From NCBI GenBank assembly GCA_963821505.1, contig CAWGEH010000026.1:24544-88543 (forward strand): a stretch of DNA of 64,000 bases, given 5' to 3'. Both the position numbers and the translations under genes were made by a program. A model generated the notes under the pieces. It saw only the letters and a list, made by a program, of their open reading frames with translations, did not search any database and had not been told where the DNA came from. Within the stretch, counting starts at the first letter, position 1. Every line of letters starts with the position of its first letter. This document shows positions 45,604 to 54,981 of this stretch, piece after piece. Source of the DNA: VAZQ01 sp963821505. Its GTDB lineage: Bacteria; Pseudomonadota; Alphaproteobacteria; Rhizobiales; Xanthobacteraceae.

Positions 45604-45789
45604 ACGCACTGCAATGCCCCCCAAAACAAGCCCGGACGGGCTCCCGGAAGTTAGTCGCAGCAACGGGCACGCCGGTTCAATCCGGGCCGCAAGATTCCCA
45701 TGCCCGACCCCCCTGCCCCGGGGGGTCAAGCCCGAGACCCGGGGACGACGCATGGTGGACGAAGATCGGTTGTACACTGCGGTCCGCAA

Positions 45790-46947
45790 ATGTCCCGCCC
45801 GGCCGAAAAATCCTTCGCGCTTGCGAAATCCGACGCCAGGCGCATCTGGCTGCGCGCGCAGCGGCTCGACCGGTCCGCGCCGTTCGGCGACGGGCCCGCG
45901 GCGACGCGCGCGGCGGTGGAGCATCTGGGCTATGTGCAGATCGACACCATCAACGTGATCGAACGCTGCCATCACCACATCCTGTATTCGCGCATTCCGG
46001 GATACCGGCGCGAGCATCTGCGCCAGGCGCAGACCATCGACAAGACCGTGTTCGAATACTGGACGCATGCCTTGTCCTACCTGCCGACCGCCGACATGCG
46101 GTTCTACGTCGGCGCCATGAAGCGGCACTGGCAGCGCCGCAGCGTCTGGTTCACGTCGGTGACGCCGGCGGATTTGCGCAAGGTGCTCCGCCGCATCCGA
46201 ACGCAGGGCGCGCTGACGATCCGCGACATCGACGACGACGTGCTGGTGGAAAAGGACCATGCCTGGGCGAGCCGCAAGCCGTCGAAGCGCGCGCTGCAAC
46301 TGGCCTTCTACCGCGGCCTCCTCACCGTCAGCGAGCGGAGCGGGATGCTCAAGACCTACGAGCTGACGACCCGGCATTTCGGCTGGGACCGATTGCCGAA
46401 GGCCGCGCCCGAGCGGGAAATCCTGAACTATCTGCTCGACCGGGCGCTGCGGTCGCAGGGCGTCGTGAGTCTCGATTCGGTCTGCTATCTCGACCCCCGG
46501 CGCAAGCCGGCCATGCGCCGATCGATCGAGACCAGGATGCGCCGCAAGGAGCTGGTGCCCATCGAGCTCGAGGGCGCCGGCAAGCTGCAGCACTGGCTGC
46601 GGCCGGAGACGCTCGATGCCGCCGCCGACGGCGCCGACGAGACGGTCCACATCCTGTCGCCGTTCGATCCGCTGATCAATCAGCGCAAGCGGCTGCACCT
46701 GTTCTTCGACTACGAGCACCGCTTCGAGGCTTACGTGCCCAAGGAGAAACGGTTGTTCGGCTACTTCGCGCTCCCCGTGCTCATCGGAGACGAAATCGTC
46801 GCGCTCCTCGATCTCAAGGCCGACCGGGCGCAGCGCAAGCTGCTGCTGCAGCGATGGACCTGGCTCGGCCGGCAGGCACGCCGATCGCACAAGAAACGGA
46901 TCGAAGAGGCGCTGCACCGGTTCGAACGCTTCCAGCTCGCGCGCTGA
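45790..46947 (+). CDS. Winged-helix DNA glycosylase, YcaQ/AlkX-like
   Basis: A 385-residue cytosolic protein of the YcaQ (HTH_42) family. The catalytic Gln-x-Asp motif is in GYVQIDTINVIERCHHH near residue 49. Other family segments are ILYSRIPGYRREHL near 66, FEYWTHALSYLPTAD near 90, LPKAAPEREILNYLLDRA and HILSPFDPLINQRKRLHLFF near 295. Members unhook interstrand DNA crosslinks. The start at 45790 (MSRPAEKSFALAKSDAR) is preferred because the frame upstream has no conserved sequence. It appears to be a single-gene unit. Confidence 0.88.
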   Translation: MSRPAEKSFALAKSDARRIWLRAQRLDRSAPFGDGPAATRAAVEHLGYVQIDTINVIERCHHHILYSRIPGYRREHLRQAQTIDKTVFEYWTHALSYLPTADMRFYVGAMKRHWQRRSVWFTSVTPADLRKVLRRIRTQGALTIRDIDDDVLVEKDHAWASRKPSKRALQLAFYRGLLTVSERSGMLKTYELTTRHFGWDRLPKAAPEREILNYLLDRALRSQGVVSLDSVCYLDPRRKPAMRRSIETRMRRKELVPIELEGAGKLQHWLRPETLDAAADGADETVHILSPFDPLINQRKRLHLFFDYEHRFEAYVPKEKRLFGYFALPVLIGDEIVALLDLKADRAQRKLLLQRWTWLGRQARRSHKKRIEEALHRFERFQLAR

Positions 46948-47047
46948 CCCGCAGTTGAAGTAAAATCCTGTGCCGTTGAGCTTGTCAGCGCGCTGGACGC
47001 CGACCAACGATCGCTGCCGACGGTTGCCGGGAAAGCGAGGCCCCAGC

Positions 47048-47122
47048 CTAGTGTCCCGATTCCGAAGTTCGGATCATTGTGCGGCACCCTCGTTTGCGAA
47101 CTCCGGAATCGAATGACACTAG
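47048..47122. repeat. CTAG-bounded inverted repeat, type b, copy 2
   Basis: A diverged copy of the element at 23819: the ends are CTAGTGTCCCGATTCCGAAG and the complement of ATGACACTAG, with a TTCCGAAGTTCG arm and its partner. It lies between the YcaQ-like gene and the IS1182-type element. Two copies 23 kb apart with matching ends support a small mobile unit. Confidence 0.75.
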
Positions 47123-47228
47123 GGCGTGTACTCAGTAAACGGGGCGTTACTATAAACGCGCGGGCAATGTCGGCTTTCGGGGTAATAGCGGACGTGGCCT
47201 GGGCATCGCGGAATGTCCGCTAATGACC

Positions 47229-48820
47229 CTGGCTGTGTGAAAACGCACTGAATTATTTGATTCGCGCTGTATGATTCCGCCGCGATTTGCGGAGGGATCA
47301 GATGAGGCGCTTCGTTGAGGGGGTCGATCGCGGGCAGACGACGCTGTTTCCCGAGTGCCTGGAGGACTGGATCGATGAGGGCAATCCGGTTCGGGTGATC
47401 GACGCCTTTGTTGAGAAACTCGACCTCTCGGGCCTGGGGTTCGATGGGGTCGCTCCCGAGGCGACCGGGCGGCCTTCATATCATCCCTCTGGGCTGCTGA
47501 AGCTCTACATTTACGGCTACCTCAATCGCGTTCAGTCGAGTCGGCGGCTTGAGCGTGAAGCTGGGCGCAATGTTGAGGTGATGTGGCTGACGTGCCGGCT
47601 CATTCCCGATCACAAGACGATTGCCGACTTCCGCAAGGATAGTGGGCCGGCGATCAAGCAGGTCTGCGTGCAATTTATCGAATTGTGCCGCCAGATGGGC
47701 CTGCTCACGACAGCGAGCATTGCGATCGATGGGAGTAAGTTCAAAGCCGTCAACACCCGCGACAAGAACTTCACGCGCGGGAAAGTGGAGCGGCGCCGCG
47801 CACAATTGGAGAAGAGCGTGGCGCGTTATCTCGCGCAACTCGACACGGCCGACTTGCAGGAGCCATCCGAAGAGCTGGCAGCGAAGACGGCCCATCTGAA
47901 GGAGAAACTGGTCAAGCTGGAAAGCGAGATGCAGCGTCTGGCGGCGATGGAGAAGCTGATGCTGGCATCACCCGATCAGCAGATCTCGCTCACTGATCCC
48001 GACAGCCGCTCGATGGCGACCAGCGGCCGCGGCTCCGGCGTGGTCGGTTACAATGTGCAGGTCGCAGTCGATACTGAACATCATCTGATCATCACGCATG
48101 AGGTGACGAACGATGGCTCAGATCGAGCGCAACTCGCAAACATTGCCTCCCAGGCGAAGGAAGTCCTCGGCGTCGATGAACTCGAAGTCGTTGCCGATCG
48201 CGGTTACTACAGCGGCGAGGAAATCCTCGCCTGCGATAAAGCCGGAATTGCGATTACGCTTCCCAAACCGATGACATCAGGAATTGAGGCAAAGGGTCGC
48301 TTCGGCAAGCAGGACTTTGTCTATCTCAGCGACGAGGATGCGTATCGCTGTCCGGCTGGCGAAAAGCTGAAGTACTACTATACGAACGAGGAGGACGGGC
48401 AGAAGCTGCGACGCTATTGGACAAATGCGTGTCGCCACTGTGCGCTCAAGCAACGCTGCACCACCGGCATGCAACGGCGCATCGCGCGCTGGGAGCATGA
48501 GGATGTGCTGGAGGCCGTACAGAAGCGCCTCGACAAAAACCCGCAGGCCATGCGGCAGCGTCGTGAGACGGTCGAACATCCCTTCGGCACGCTAAAAATG
48601 AGGATGGGGGCGACGCACTTTTTAATGAAGCGTCTGCCGAAGGTTGCCACCGAGATGGCGCTGCACGTGCTTGCCTACAACCTCACCCGCGTGATGAACA
48701 TTATTGGCATTCAGCCGCTGATGGCCGCGATCAGGGCATAGTCAAGGTCGGGAAAAATAGCTCGCGTCGCCACTTCGTCTAGTTCTGACCTCTTACAGGA
48801 AAACGTTTTAACACGGCCAA
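47229..48820 (+). mobile_element. IS1182-family insertion sequence, complete
   Basis: An insertion sequence of about 1.59 kb. Its ends are imperfect inverted repeats: CTGGCTGTGTGAAAACG at 47229-47245 and, read from the other end, TTGGCCGTGTTAAAACG at 48820-48804. A short direct repeat GACC(C) flanks it (47225-47229 and 48821-48825). It holds one intact transposase gene. The flanks rejoin to a palindrome ATGTCCGCT...AGCGGACAT, so the element landed in the loop of a hairpin. Confidence 0.85.
47302..48741 (+). CDS. IS1182-family transposase
   Basis: A 479-residue DDE transposase. The N-terminal DUF772-type domain (MRRFVEGVDRGQTTLFPECL) is followed by SYHPSGLLKLYIYGYLNRVQ. Catalytic acidic residues are expected in ASIAIDGSKFKAVN near 140, VVADRGYYSGEE near 300 and HPFGTLKMRMGATHFLM near 430. 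A cysteine cluster (CRHCALKQRC near 380) and a coiled-coil stretch are family features. GGAGG lies 6 bp before the ATG at 47302. The gene is intact, so the element could still be active. Confidence 0.93.
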   Translation: MRRFVEGVDRGQTTLFPECLEDWIDEGNPVRVIDAFVEKLDLSGLGFDGVAPEATGRPSYHPSGLLKLYIYGYLNRVQSSRRLEREAGRNVEVMWLTCRLIPDHKTIADFRKDSGPAIKQVCVQFIELCRQMGLLTTASIAIDGSKFKAVNTRDKNFTRGKVERRRAQLEKSVARYLAQLDTADLQEPSEELAAKTAHLKEKLVKLESEMQRLAAMEKLMLASPDQQISLTDPDSRSMATSGRGSGVVGYNVQVAVDTEHHLIITHEVTNDGSDRAQLANIASQAKEVLGVDELEVVADRGYYSGEEILACDKAGIAITLPKPMTSGIEAKGRFGKQDFVYLSDEDAYRCPAGEKLKYYYTNEEDGQKLRRYWTNACRHCALKQRCTTGMQRRIARWEHEDVLEAVQKRLDKNPQAMRQRRETVEHPFGTLKMRMGATHFLMKRLPKVATEMALHVLAYNLTRVMNIIGIQPLMAAIRA

Positions 48821-48926
48821 GACCCAAAGCGGACATCGTTGCAGTGCCGAAGCTAACCGAACAGCTATCGGCGGCACGTGCCCGATGCGCCGATTGCCCG
48901 ACGTGACGACCTATGGAGGTGACCAA

Positions 48927-49899
48927 GTGAGCGGCGCGAGTTCATCACGCTGCTCGGCGGTGCGGCAGCGGTATATCCGCTTACCGTACGCGCGCAGCAG
49001 CCGGCACGGATGTCGCGGATCGGGTGGATCGGAATGGCACGCCCCAGGGATCGGAGTTCCTTGATGCCGTTAAAGAGGGACTGCGGCAGTTGGACTACGT
49101 CGAGGGTCGATCCATCATCATCGAACCACGTTGGCCGGCCGATATCCGTGATCGCGTGCCAGAACTCGTGCGCGAACTGCTTGCGCTCAACGTACAGGTT
49201 ATCGTGGCGCAGGGAGCGATCGTGCCCCTCGTGCGCCGAGCAATCGACTGGACTCCCGTGGTGTTCGGTTATAGCGGCGATCCGGTGGAGGCTGGGCTGG
49301 TGAATAGCTTCAGCCGGCCCGGCGGAAATTTCACCGGCGCAACATTCATGTCCTACGAGGTGAATGCGAAGCGGGTCGAGCTGTTGCATGAGGCATTTCC
49401 GCACGTCACGCGCGTGGCGATATTGTCCAACCCGTTACATCCGGGGGAGCAACGCGAGCTGAAAAATCCGAGCACGGCGCCCAACGGCTCGGTATGGGGC
49501 TTTCCTATACTCAAATGCGATCGGACGCCGAAATCGAGCCGGCGTTCGAGCGCATACGTGCAGCGGACGCCGAAGCAATAATCGTCCTGCCGGATGGGCT
49601 GGTCATGCAGCATCGGAAGCGGATCATGGATTTGCAGCACTCCAGCGTATTCCGGTTATTTCTGGATGGTCCGAATTCGCCAAATCGGGCGGCACCATGA
49701 CCTACGGGCCCAACCTCAAAACTGTATTCCAGCGGCTCGCAATCTATGTCGACAAGATTTTAAAGGAGCGAATCCGGGCGAGTTGGCCATCGAGCAACCG
49801 ACCAAGTTCGAACTTGTGATCAATCTCAAGGCGGCGAAGGCGCTCGGCCTAGGGGTGCCAGCGATATTGCTCGCGCGCGCCGACGAGGTGATCGAATAA
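48927..49899 (+). pseudogene. ABC transporter substrate-binding protein (ABC_sub_bind), broken
   Basis: Several frames together give one exported receptor of the ABC_sub_bind family: RREFITLLGGAAAVYPLTVR (twin-arginine-like signal), then SEFLDAVKEGLRQLDYVEGR, VVFGYSGDPVEAGLVNSFSR, PGGNFTGATFMS, and the C-terminal EQPTKFELVINLKAAKALGL with LLARADEVIE. At least three frame changes occur; the first is right after the GTG start (48927), where GTGAGCGG seems to lack a G. GGAGGT precedes the start. The family binds small organic solutes. It matches the tandem copies at 62031-64000. Confidence 0.75.
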
Positions 49900-50294
49900 C
49901 GCTGTCTTTGCTGCATGTGCCTCAGGCCGCTTGTGCGCAGGTTTTCGGACGCCGGCAATCACGATGTAACCATGCGCGCGGGCGGCCGGCGTTTGAAAAG
50001 CGCCAAGGCACGAAATCGCGGCGGGAGGTGGTGCGGGGCGGTGCCGCGGGCGCTATGGGGATTTGGCCGCGGCGTGAAGGTGGAGGAGGTTGGCGCGGAG
50101 CGGGAGCGGCGATCGGTTGCTGGCAATGTTGGGGTGAAGACGCGGCAGAGTCGTGGTCGGCTGGATGGTGGGCGCCCGGATTGGCAGCGCAGCGAGCTGT
50201 GAATCGAGCGCAGCATCGCGAGCGCTACCGTTGCTGGACACGAACCAGCGAGAATGACGCCTGTCACTACGGTCGTCGATCGGTTGCGACGGGG
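49900..50294. other. No gene recognised
   Basis: About 400 bp between the broken receptor gene and an IS91 transposase scrap. Overlapping frames exist in all directions but none has a ribosome site, a known motif or natural composition. It may include the 3' flank of a degraded IS91-type element. Confidence 0.4.
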
Positions 50295-50570
50295 TCATGA
50301 GGTATCGATCCTGATCTCTTGCGATGTGGGGGTTGGCCGGTGCGTAGGCTGGCATCCGCGTGCGAAGCTCTCGATGATGATCATGCGGCCACCGCAACAG
50401 GGACATGGTCGCGGCAGCACGTGCGGCTCGTCGGCCGCTGCGGCCTCGGACGTCTCGGGCTGTTTCGGGCGGGACGGAGCGGCGAGCAACTGGCGGGCGC
50501 GTGCGATGGTGGCGACGCGGTTACCGCTGGCGAGCAGTCCATAGTGGCGGATGCGGTGTCCGCCAATTTC
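50295..50570 (-). pseudogene. C-terminal fragment of an IS91-family transposase
   Basis: A minus-strand frame shows the typical C-terminus of rhizobial IS91 transposases: GHRIRHYGLLASGNRVATIA, RARQLL, a variable linker and the zinc-binding PRPCPCCGGRMIIIESFARG with two CxxC-like cysteines. The catalytic N-terminal and central parts are missing. The remnant stops at 50295 and is not functional. Confidence 0.65.
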
Positions 50571-50725
50571 ATGTCGGCCACCGTTTGCCCATCCCCGCCA
50601 CTGTCCACAGAAATCGCCATCCTAAAGGGCTCTAGCGTCTATCAGCGTCTATGTTCGGCGGACGATGTATGTTAACATCCGCCTTGTCGTGATGGGCATA
50701 GTGATGGGCAACAGGAGCGGGCCAC

Positions 50726-51997
50726 ATGGCGCGCATGCTCGGACGGCTCTCGGCGGTCCGGGTGCAGAGCGTCCGAGAGCGCGGCTACTACGGCGATGGC
50801 GGCGGGCTCTATCTGCACGTCGCGCCCGGTGGCACGAAGGGCTGGATATTTCGCTACGGTGGGCGCGGCCGGCGGCGCGACATGGGGCTAGGCGGGTATC
50901 CCGCCATCGGCCTCGCCAAGGCGCGCGAACTGGCCGGCGACTGCCGCAGCGTGCTTGCCGCCGGCCTCGACCCCATCGCGGCGCGCAACGAGAAGCGCGC
51001 GGCGGCTGCCGTCGAGGCCGCAAAGGCGATGACGTTCGACGACTGTGCTGCCGCATACATCAACGCCCACGAAGCCGGGTGGCGAAACCCGAAGCATCGC
51101 CAGCAGTGGAAGAACACGCTCGCCACCTACGTGAGCCCGGTGTTCGGCAAGCTGCCGGTGTCGGCAGTCGATACCGGGCTCGTGTTCAAGGTGCTCGAAC
51201 CTATCTGGACCAGGAAGCCCGAGACGGCCTCGCGGGTGCGCGGGCGCATGGAAGCCGTGCTCGATTGGGCCAAGCGCGCGGCTATCGCACGGGTGAGAAC
51301 CCGGCCAGATGGCGCGGGCACCTCGACCACCTGCTACCCGCCAAGGCCAAGGTGCGGAAGGTCGAGCATCACGCGGCGCTACCGTATGCCCGGATCGGTG
51401 CCTTCTTGGCCGCGTTGCGAAAGCAGAACGGCATTGCCGCCCGCGCCCTCGAATTTCTCGTCCTTACCGCCACCCGCACCGGCGAGACGTTGGGCGCGAC
51501 CTGGAACGAAGTCGATCTCGGGGCGAAGCTGTGGACCATCCCGGCCGGTCGCATGAAGGCGGGAAAGGAACACCGCGTGCCGCTCTCCGATGCCGCGCTC
51601 GCGGTGCTGCAGCAGATGCACGACATCCGGCACAGCGACTACGTGTTTCCCGGCGGTCGCGACCGCCGGCCGCTCTCGGAAACGTCGCTGTTGATGCTGC
51701 TGCGGCGCATGGGCCACGGGGACATCACCGCGCACGGTTTCCGATCGACCTTCCGCGACTGGGCGGCCGAGCGCACCACCTTCGCGCGCGAGGTGGCGGA
51801 GATGGCGCTCGCGCACGCCATCCCCGACGCGGTGGAGGCGGCCTACCGGCGCGGCGACCTGTTCGAGAAGCGGCGCAAGCTGATGGCACGCCTGGGCCGC
51901 GTACTGCGCCAAGATCGAGACGGACGCGGGCAAGGTGGTCGCGCTGGCGCAGAGTCAAAAGAAATTCGAGACGGCACGCGGCTGGGCGCTCCTCTAG
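50726..51997 (+). pseudogene. Tyrosine recombinase/integrase with DUF4102 arm domain, frameshifted
   Basis: A P4-type integrase of about 420 residues. The N-terminal arm-binding domain is intact (RVQSVRERGYYGDGGGLYLH, GWIFRYGGRGRRRDMGLGGY, LAAGLDPIAARNEK). The core-binding domain follows (MTFDDCAAAYINAHEAGWRN). At about 51275 one G seems missing (CCAAGCGCG where CCAAGGCGCG is expected), and the catalytic part continues in another frame: TRTGETLGATW (first Arg), HGFRSTFRDWAAE (His-x-x-Arg) and AYRRGDLFEKRR (Tyr nucleophile). A further one-base shift near 51885 leads to the normal end (TARGWALL) with TAG at 51995. The enzyme would integrate the element that follows. Confidence 0.82.
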
Positions 51998-52013
51998 GGT
52001 GCGGAAAACGGAT

Positions 52014-53102
52014 GTGCGGCGCGATGGAAGCCGACCCTTTCGAGCAACCGTATTGGAACCTTGATAATACCTCATTTGGCTGGCCAGTCGCGATCCTGCC
52101 GCCGTTCTCAGGGCGACCAATCGTCCAAATGCAGGCACGAACCCGCCAACCGGTTGTGCGCGTACATCAGGAATTGAAAGTCGATCGTCAAAAAGTTGAG
52201 ACGGAGGCCATTCGGGCCATTAAGGGCGGGTACATCAAGGCTTCGTGTCAAGTTCAACGGAAAGTGGTTTACGCCTGACGATCCTCAATGGTTTGCGGAC
52301 TTGGTCATCGAATTCGAGGGTGAGCCCACTTTAGCTGCGGTGCTTGCGGGATCGACAAAGCACGGGAAGCGAAAAAAATTCAGGCCGCAATTCGATCCGC
52401 AGAGGATTGCGCGAGCTCTACCCAGCCCCCACTCCGAGCAACGTGCGCGACAGGCCCGATATCGAGAACGCCGACGTTGGCCCCTTCGTTGCGTACTATG
52501 ACTCATGGCGTTGGCTCGCGGAATGCATTTCTCTGGGGAAGTCACTTCCAATTGATGAAGCGGGCTCGCTCGCTGAGAAGACCATCAGATACATCTGCAT
52601 GAACACCCCCGAGAAATTAACGATGTGGGGGTTTCGTAAAGGCGACCCGGACGCTGAGCTGAAAGCCGTCAGCCCGCAGGCTTGGCAGGGCTCTCGATCA
52701 ATCCCTTGGCTGGTCAGCCCGAAGCCGATCTGAAAGCCGTAGGTTATCGGCGCGAGTACGGAGCGGCAACCAAGGGTGAATACGGCTCGGTGATTTGGTC
52801 GGGCCTCTGCTTCGATCGAAAACAGTTCGTTGCAGCGACCGCCGACTGCTGGCGGCAACGGGCCGCCCACTCACACGCCCGCGGCTCGACCGACGCCGCC
52901 GCACGAACGAACACCGCGCAGGCAACCAAAACGTGAACGAGTACGAAGGGCACTCGACGAACTCTACCCAAACGGTGACCCTGACCAAACCAGCAAGTCG
53001 GATGCGGAACTGGTCACCGCCGTAAATGTCCATATCAAGAAGCGCAGGCAGCAGGGCGTCTCGCGCGACACGATCCTGCGAGCTGCTGGACGCCGCAAGT
53101 AG
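52014..53102 (+). pseudogene. Accessory protein gene broken by several frameshifts
   Basis: Pieces in three frames read as one protein of about 360 residues: it begins MCGAMEADPFEQPYWNLDNT, continues KFNGKWFTPDDPQWFADLVI, GPFVAYYDSWRWLAECISLG and GYRREYGAATKGEYGSVIWS, and ends with a small helical domain RVRRALDELYPNGDPDQTSK and DTILRAAGRRK. The last domain resembles a type repeated in rhizobial accessory proteins and may bind DNA. Each piece has good codon use, so the breaks look recent or artefactual. The function is unknown. Confidence 0.5.
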
Positions 53103-53209
53103 CGCAATGCGCTAGTTGCTGTTGTTGCTGAATTGCGCATGGCGGCAACGGCATTCAAATGTCGTCCATCGCCGTCAGTCCCGACGGCCCCCAACGCAGG
53201 ACGACACAC

Positions 53210-53428
53210 ATGCCGCAGAACACTACCGACACTGGCCGCCGCGCGCACAGCATCGCGGAGACGTGCGCGCTCACCGGCCTCGGCCGAGATACGGTGTACA
53301 CCGCGATCCGCGACGGACACCTCGTGGCGCGCAAGCTCGGACGCCGCACGCTCATCACCGAAGACGACCTACGCCAGTTTCTTGCTGGGTTGCCGCGCGC
53401 CGGCGGCCGCGAGCAGGCGAGCGCATGA
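53210..53428 (+). CDS. Helix-turn-helix excisionase-type protein
   Basis: A 72-residue protein with an HTH_17/excisionase fold: RAHSIAETCALTGLGRDTVY then TAIRDGHLVARKLGRRTLIT and EDDLRQFLAGLP. Such proteins act as recombination directionality factors or regulators of integrative elements. The start at 53210 follows AGGACGACACAC. It lies downstream of the integrase, as expected for an excisionase. Confidence 0.82.
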   Translation: MPQNTTDTGRRAHSIAETCALTGLGRDTVYTAIRDGHLVARKLGRRTLITEDDLRQFLAGLPRAGGREQASA

Positions 53429-53431
53429 GCC

Positions 53432-53956
53432 ATGCCCCGCACAAATGGTGTGGGCACTACTGCCCCTCCCGGCAGTGGCGCCCAAAGATGTGCTCAGGCC
53501 TCCGAGCGCAAGCATCGCACCGATAGCACGACCGGCCCGGCCACAACGTCGAATGCAATTGACCCCCGGCGGTTGGCTGCGCTTTGCGCCGACCTGGTCG
53601 GGTGCGACATCTGCACCGCTGCCGGCATCATCGCCCGCAGCAACGCGCCCGTGCCGGCGCTATGCCGCCGCCTGATCAAGGCCGGAAAAAGCCCGAAAAT
53701 CACGCAGATCAGCGATCGCAGGATCGGGATCACCGTCGGCAATAACCGCGCATGGCAGCAGTCGCGGGAGCGAGGCGGAGGCGCGCCGCCTCCTGAACAG
53801 CAAAACGCCGCCCCCGGTTGGGAGCGGCGTCTTTCGTTTCACGGGGCGGCAGGTTCGCGGGACCCGGCCTTCGAAGCCACTGGTCCCTTCGGTTCGATCC
53901 CGAACGCTTCCGCCACCATCAAGGGCTACAACAGTTCTCTGGCGAGCGCTGTGTAG
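53432..53956 (+). CDS. Hypothetical element protein, 3' end uncertain
   Basis: The frame starts 3 bp after the excisionase stop. Residues 45-110 look natural (RRLAALCADLVGCDICTAAG, IIARSNAPVPALCRRLIKAG, DRRIGITVGNNRAW), with a helix-turn-helix-like pattern. After about residue 115 the composition changes and a hairpin resembling a terminator (53805-53839) lies inside the frame. The true gene may therefore be shorter or end in another frame after an indel. No function is proposed. Confidence 0.4.
   Translation: MPRTNGVGTTAPPGSGAQRCAQASERKHRTDSTTGPATTSNAIDPRRLAALCADLVGCDICTAAGIIARSNAPVPALCRRLIKAGKSPKITQISDRRIGITVGNNRAWQQSRERGGGAPPPEQQNAAPGWERRLSFHGAAGSRDPAFEATGPFGSIPNASATIKGYNSSLASAV
53805..53839 (+). 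terminator. Terminator-like hairpin
   Basis: A stem ACGCCGC/GCGGCGT with inner CCC/GGG pairs is followed by CTTTCGTTT. It lies between the early genes (integrase, excisionase) and the operon starting at 53991, and could separate two transcripts of the element. Confidence 0.55.
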
Positions 53957-53990
53957 CCCGAAAGCGGCCAAGGCCGCAAGGGAGCTGCAC

Positions 53991-54326
53991 ATGCTCATCA
54001 TCCGAAAGCCCGACGGCAGCACCGAAGGCGCTGACCCGCGCCGCCTCGGCCGCACCGGGCTTGAGGCTGCCGGCTATGGCGGGACGCCGCTGCTCAAGGT
54101 CATCCGCGCAAAGTGCCTCGACTGCAGCTGCGGCCAGGCCGTGGAGGTTGCCCGCTGCACCGCAACCGGGTGCCCATTGTGGCCGTACCGGATGGGCAGC
54201 AATCCGTTCACGAACCGACAGGGGGGCACTTTCCCCAAGGCTGGCGGTTTTTCTGAAAAAACCCCGGCATTGCCGAGCGCCGCCGGCGGCGACCGCCCTT
54301 CTAAAGGGAATGGTGGGGCGCCATGA
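53991..54326 (+). CDS. Cys-rich phage-type protein
   Basis: A 111-residue protein. The central part is cysteine-rich (KVIRAKCLDCSCGQAVEVAR, CTATGCPLWPYRMGSNPF), with Cys spacing that could bind zinc; similar small proteins occur in rhizobial prophages. The C-terminal 35 residues are low-complexity. GGGAGCTGCAC precedes the ATG. Its stop overlaps the start of the next gene by 4 bp (ATGA), so the two are translationally coupled. Confidence 0.6.
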   Translation: MLIIRKPDGSTEGADPRRLGRTGLEAAGYGGTPLLKVIRAKCLDCSCGQAVEVARCTATGCPLWPYRMGSNPFTNRQGGTFPKAGGFSEKTPALPSAAGGDRPSKGNGGAP

Positions 54327-54634
54327 CCGACCGCGCCCGCCTGCCGAACCGGCGCGCAAGCACGACCTTCCAGCTTGAGCTGCATGGGCTCGCCTACACC
54401 GTTACGTTCTCGCGTGGCAGCGACGGCCGCATCCTCGAAATATTTTTGCAAAACCATAAACCAGGCAGCCAGAGCGACGCGAACGCCCGTGATAGCGCGA
54501 TCGCGGCGAGCTTGGCCCTCCAATTCGGCTGCCCGCTGGAAGTACTGCAACGCGCATTAGTGCGCGACAACCAAGGCCGGCCGTCAACGCCGCTCGGCGC
54601 CGCAATCGACCTCGTCGCGGAGCGGCAGCCGTGA
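54323..54634 (+). CDS. TSCPD-like small protein
   Basis: A 103-residue protein resembling the TSCPD domain found at the C-terminus of ribonucleotide reductases: ILEIFLQNHKPGSQSDANAR, then DSAIAASLALQFGCPLEVLQ, RALVRDNQGRPSTPLGAAID. As a stand-alone protein on a mobile element it might bind nucleotides or DNA; this is inference. The ATG overlaps the upstream stop, and its own stop overlaps the nuclease start. Confidence 0.55.
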   Translation: MTDRARLPNRRASTTFQLELHGLAYTVTFSRGSDGRILEIFLQNHKPGSQSDANARDSAIAASLALQFGCPLEVLQRALVRDNQGRPSTPLGAAIDLVAERQP

Positions 54635-54981
54635 CCCGCCGCAACCAACCCGAGGCCCAGCTGCAACGGTCGCTGGTCGAGCACCTGCGGTGGAGCGCTC
54701 GCGGCGATGTGTGGTGGACGCACATCCCCAATGGTGGTTGGCGATCCCCAATTGAAGCCGCGATTTTCAAAAGCCTCGGCGTCCGCCCAGGCAGTCCCGA
54801 TCTGCTGATCGTCCGCGCCGGCCAGCCGCTGTTCCTCGAACTTAAGGCCCCCGGTCGCAAACTCTCGCCAGCACAGGTCGAGACCCACGACGCGCTGCGG
54901 CGCGCGGGCGCAACGGTCGAGACGGCAGACAATATCGACGCGGCGCTTGCATCTCTGCGGCGGCTTGGGGTGCTGCGATGA
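54631..54981 (+). CDS. VRR-NUC domain nuclease
   Basis: A 116-residue PD-(D/E)XK-type nuclease of the VRR-NUC family: QLQRSLVEHLRWSARGDVWW near residue 12, WWTHIPNGGWRS, the catalytic GVRPGSPDLLIV (Asp) and LFLELKAPGRKLSPAQVETH (Glu-x-Lys). Phage and element VRR-NUC proteins cut structured or specific DNA during replication or packaging. It is coupled to its neighbours by 4-bp overlaps on both sides. Confidence 0.85.
   Translation: MTRRNQPEAQLQRSLVEHLRWSARGDVWWTHIPNGGWRSPIEAAIFKSLGVRPGSPDLLIVRAGQPLFLELKAPGRKLSPAQVETHDALRRAGATVETADNIDAALASLRRLGVLR

Noticed and set aside
45604..47007. The upstream part of the minus-strand frame that ends in the Ala/Pro-rich protein
   Set aside because: It is the shadow of the YcaQ-like gene; the protein pattern changes sharply near 45600.
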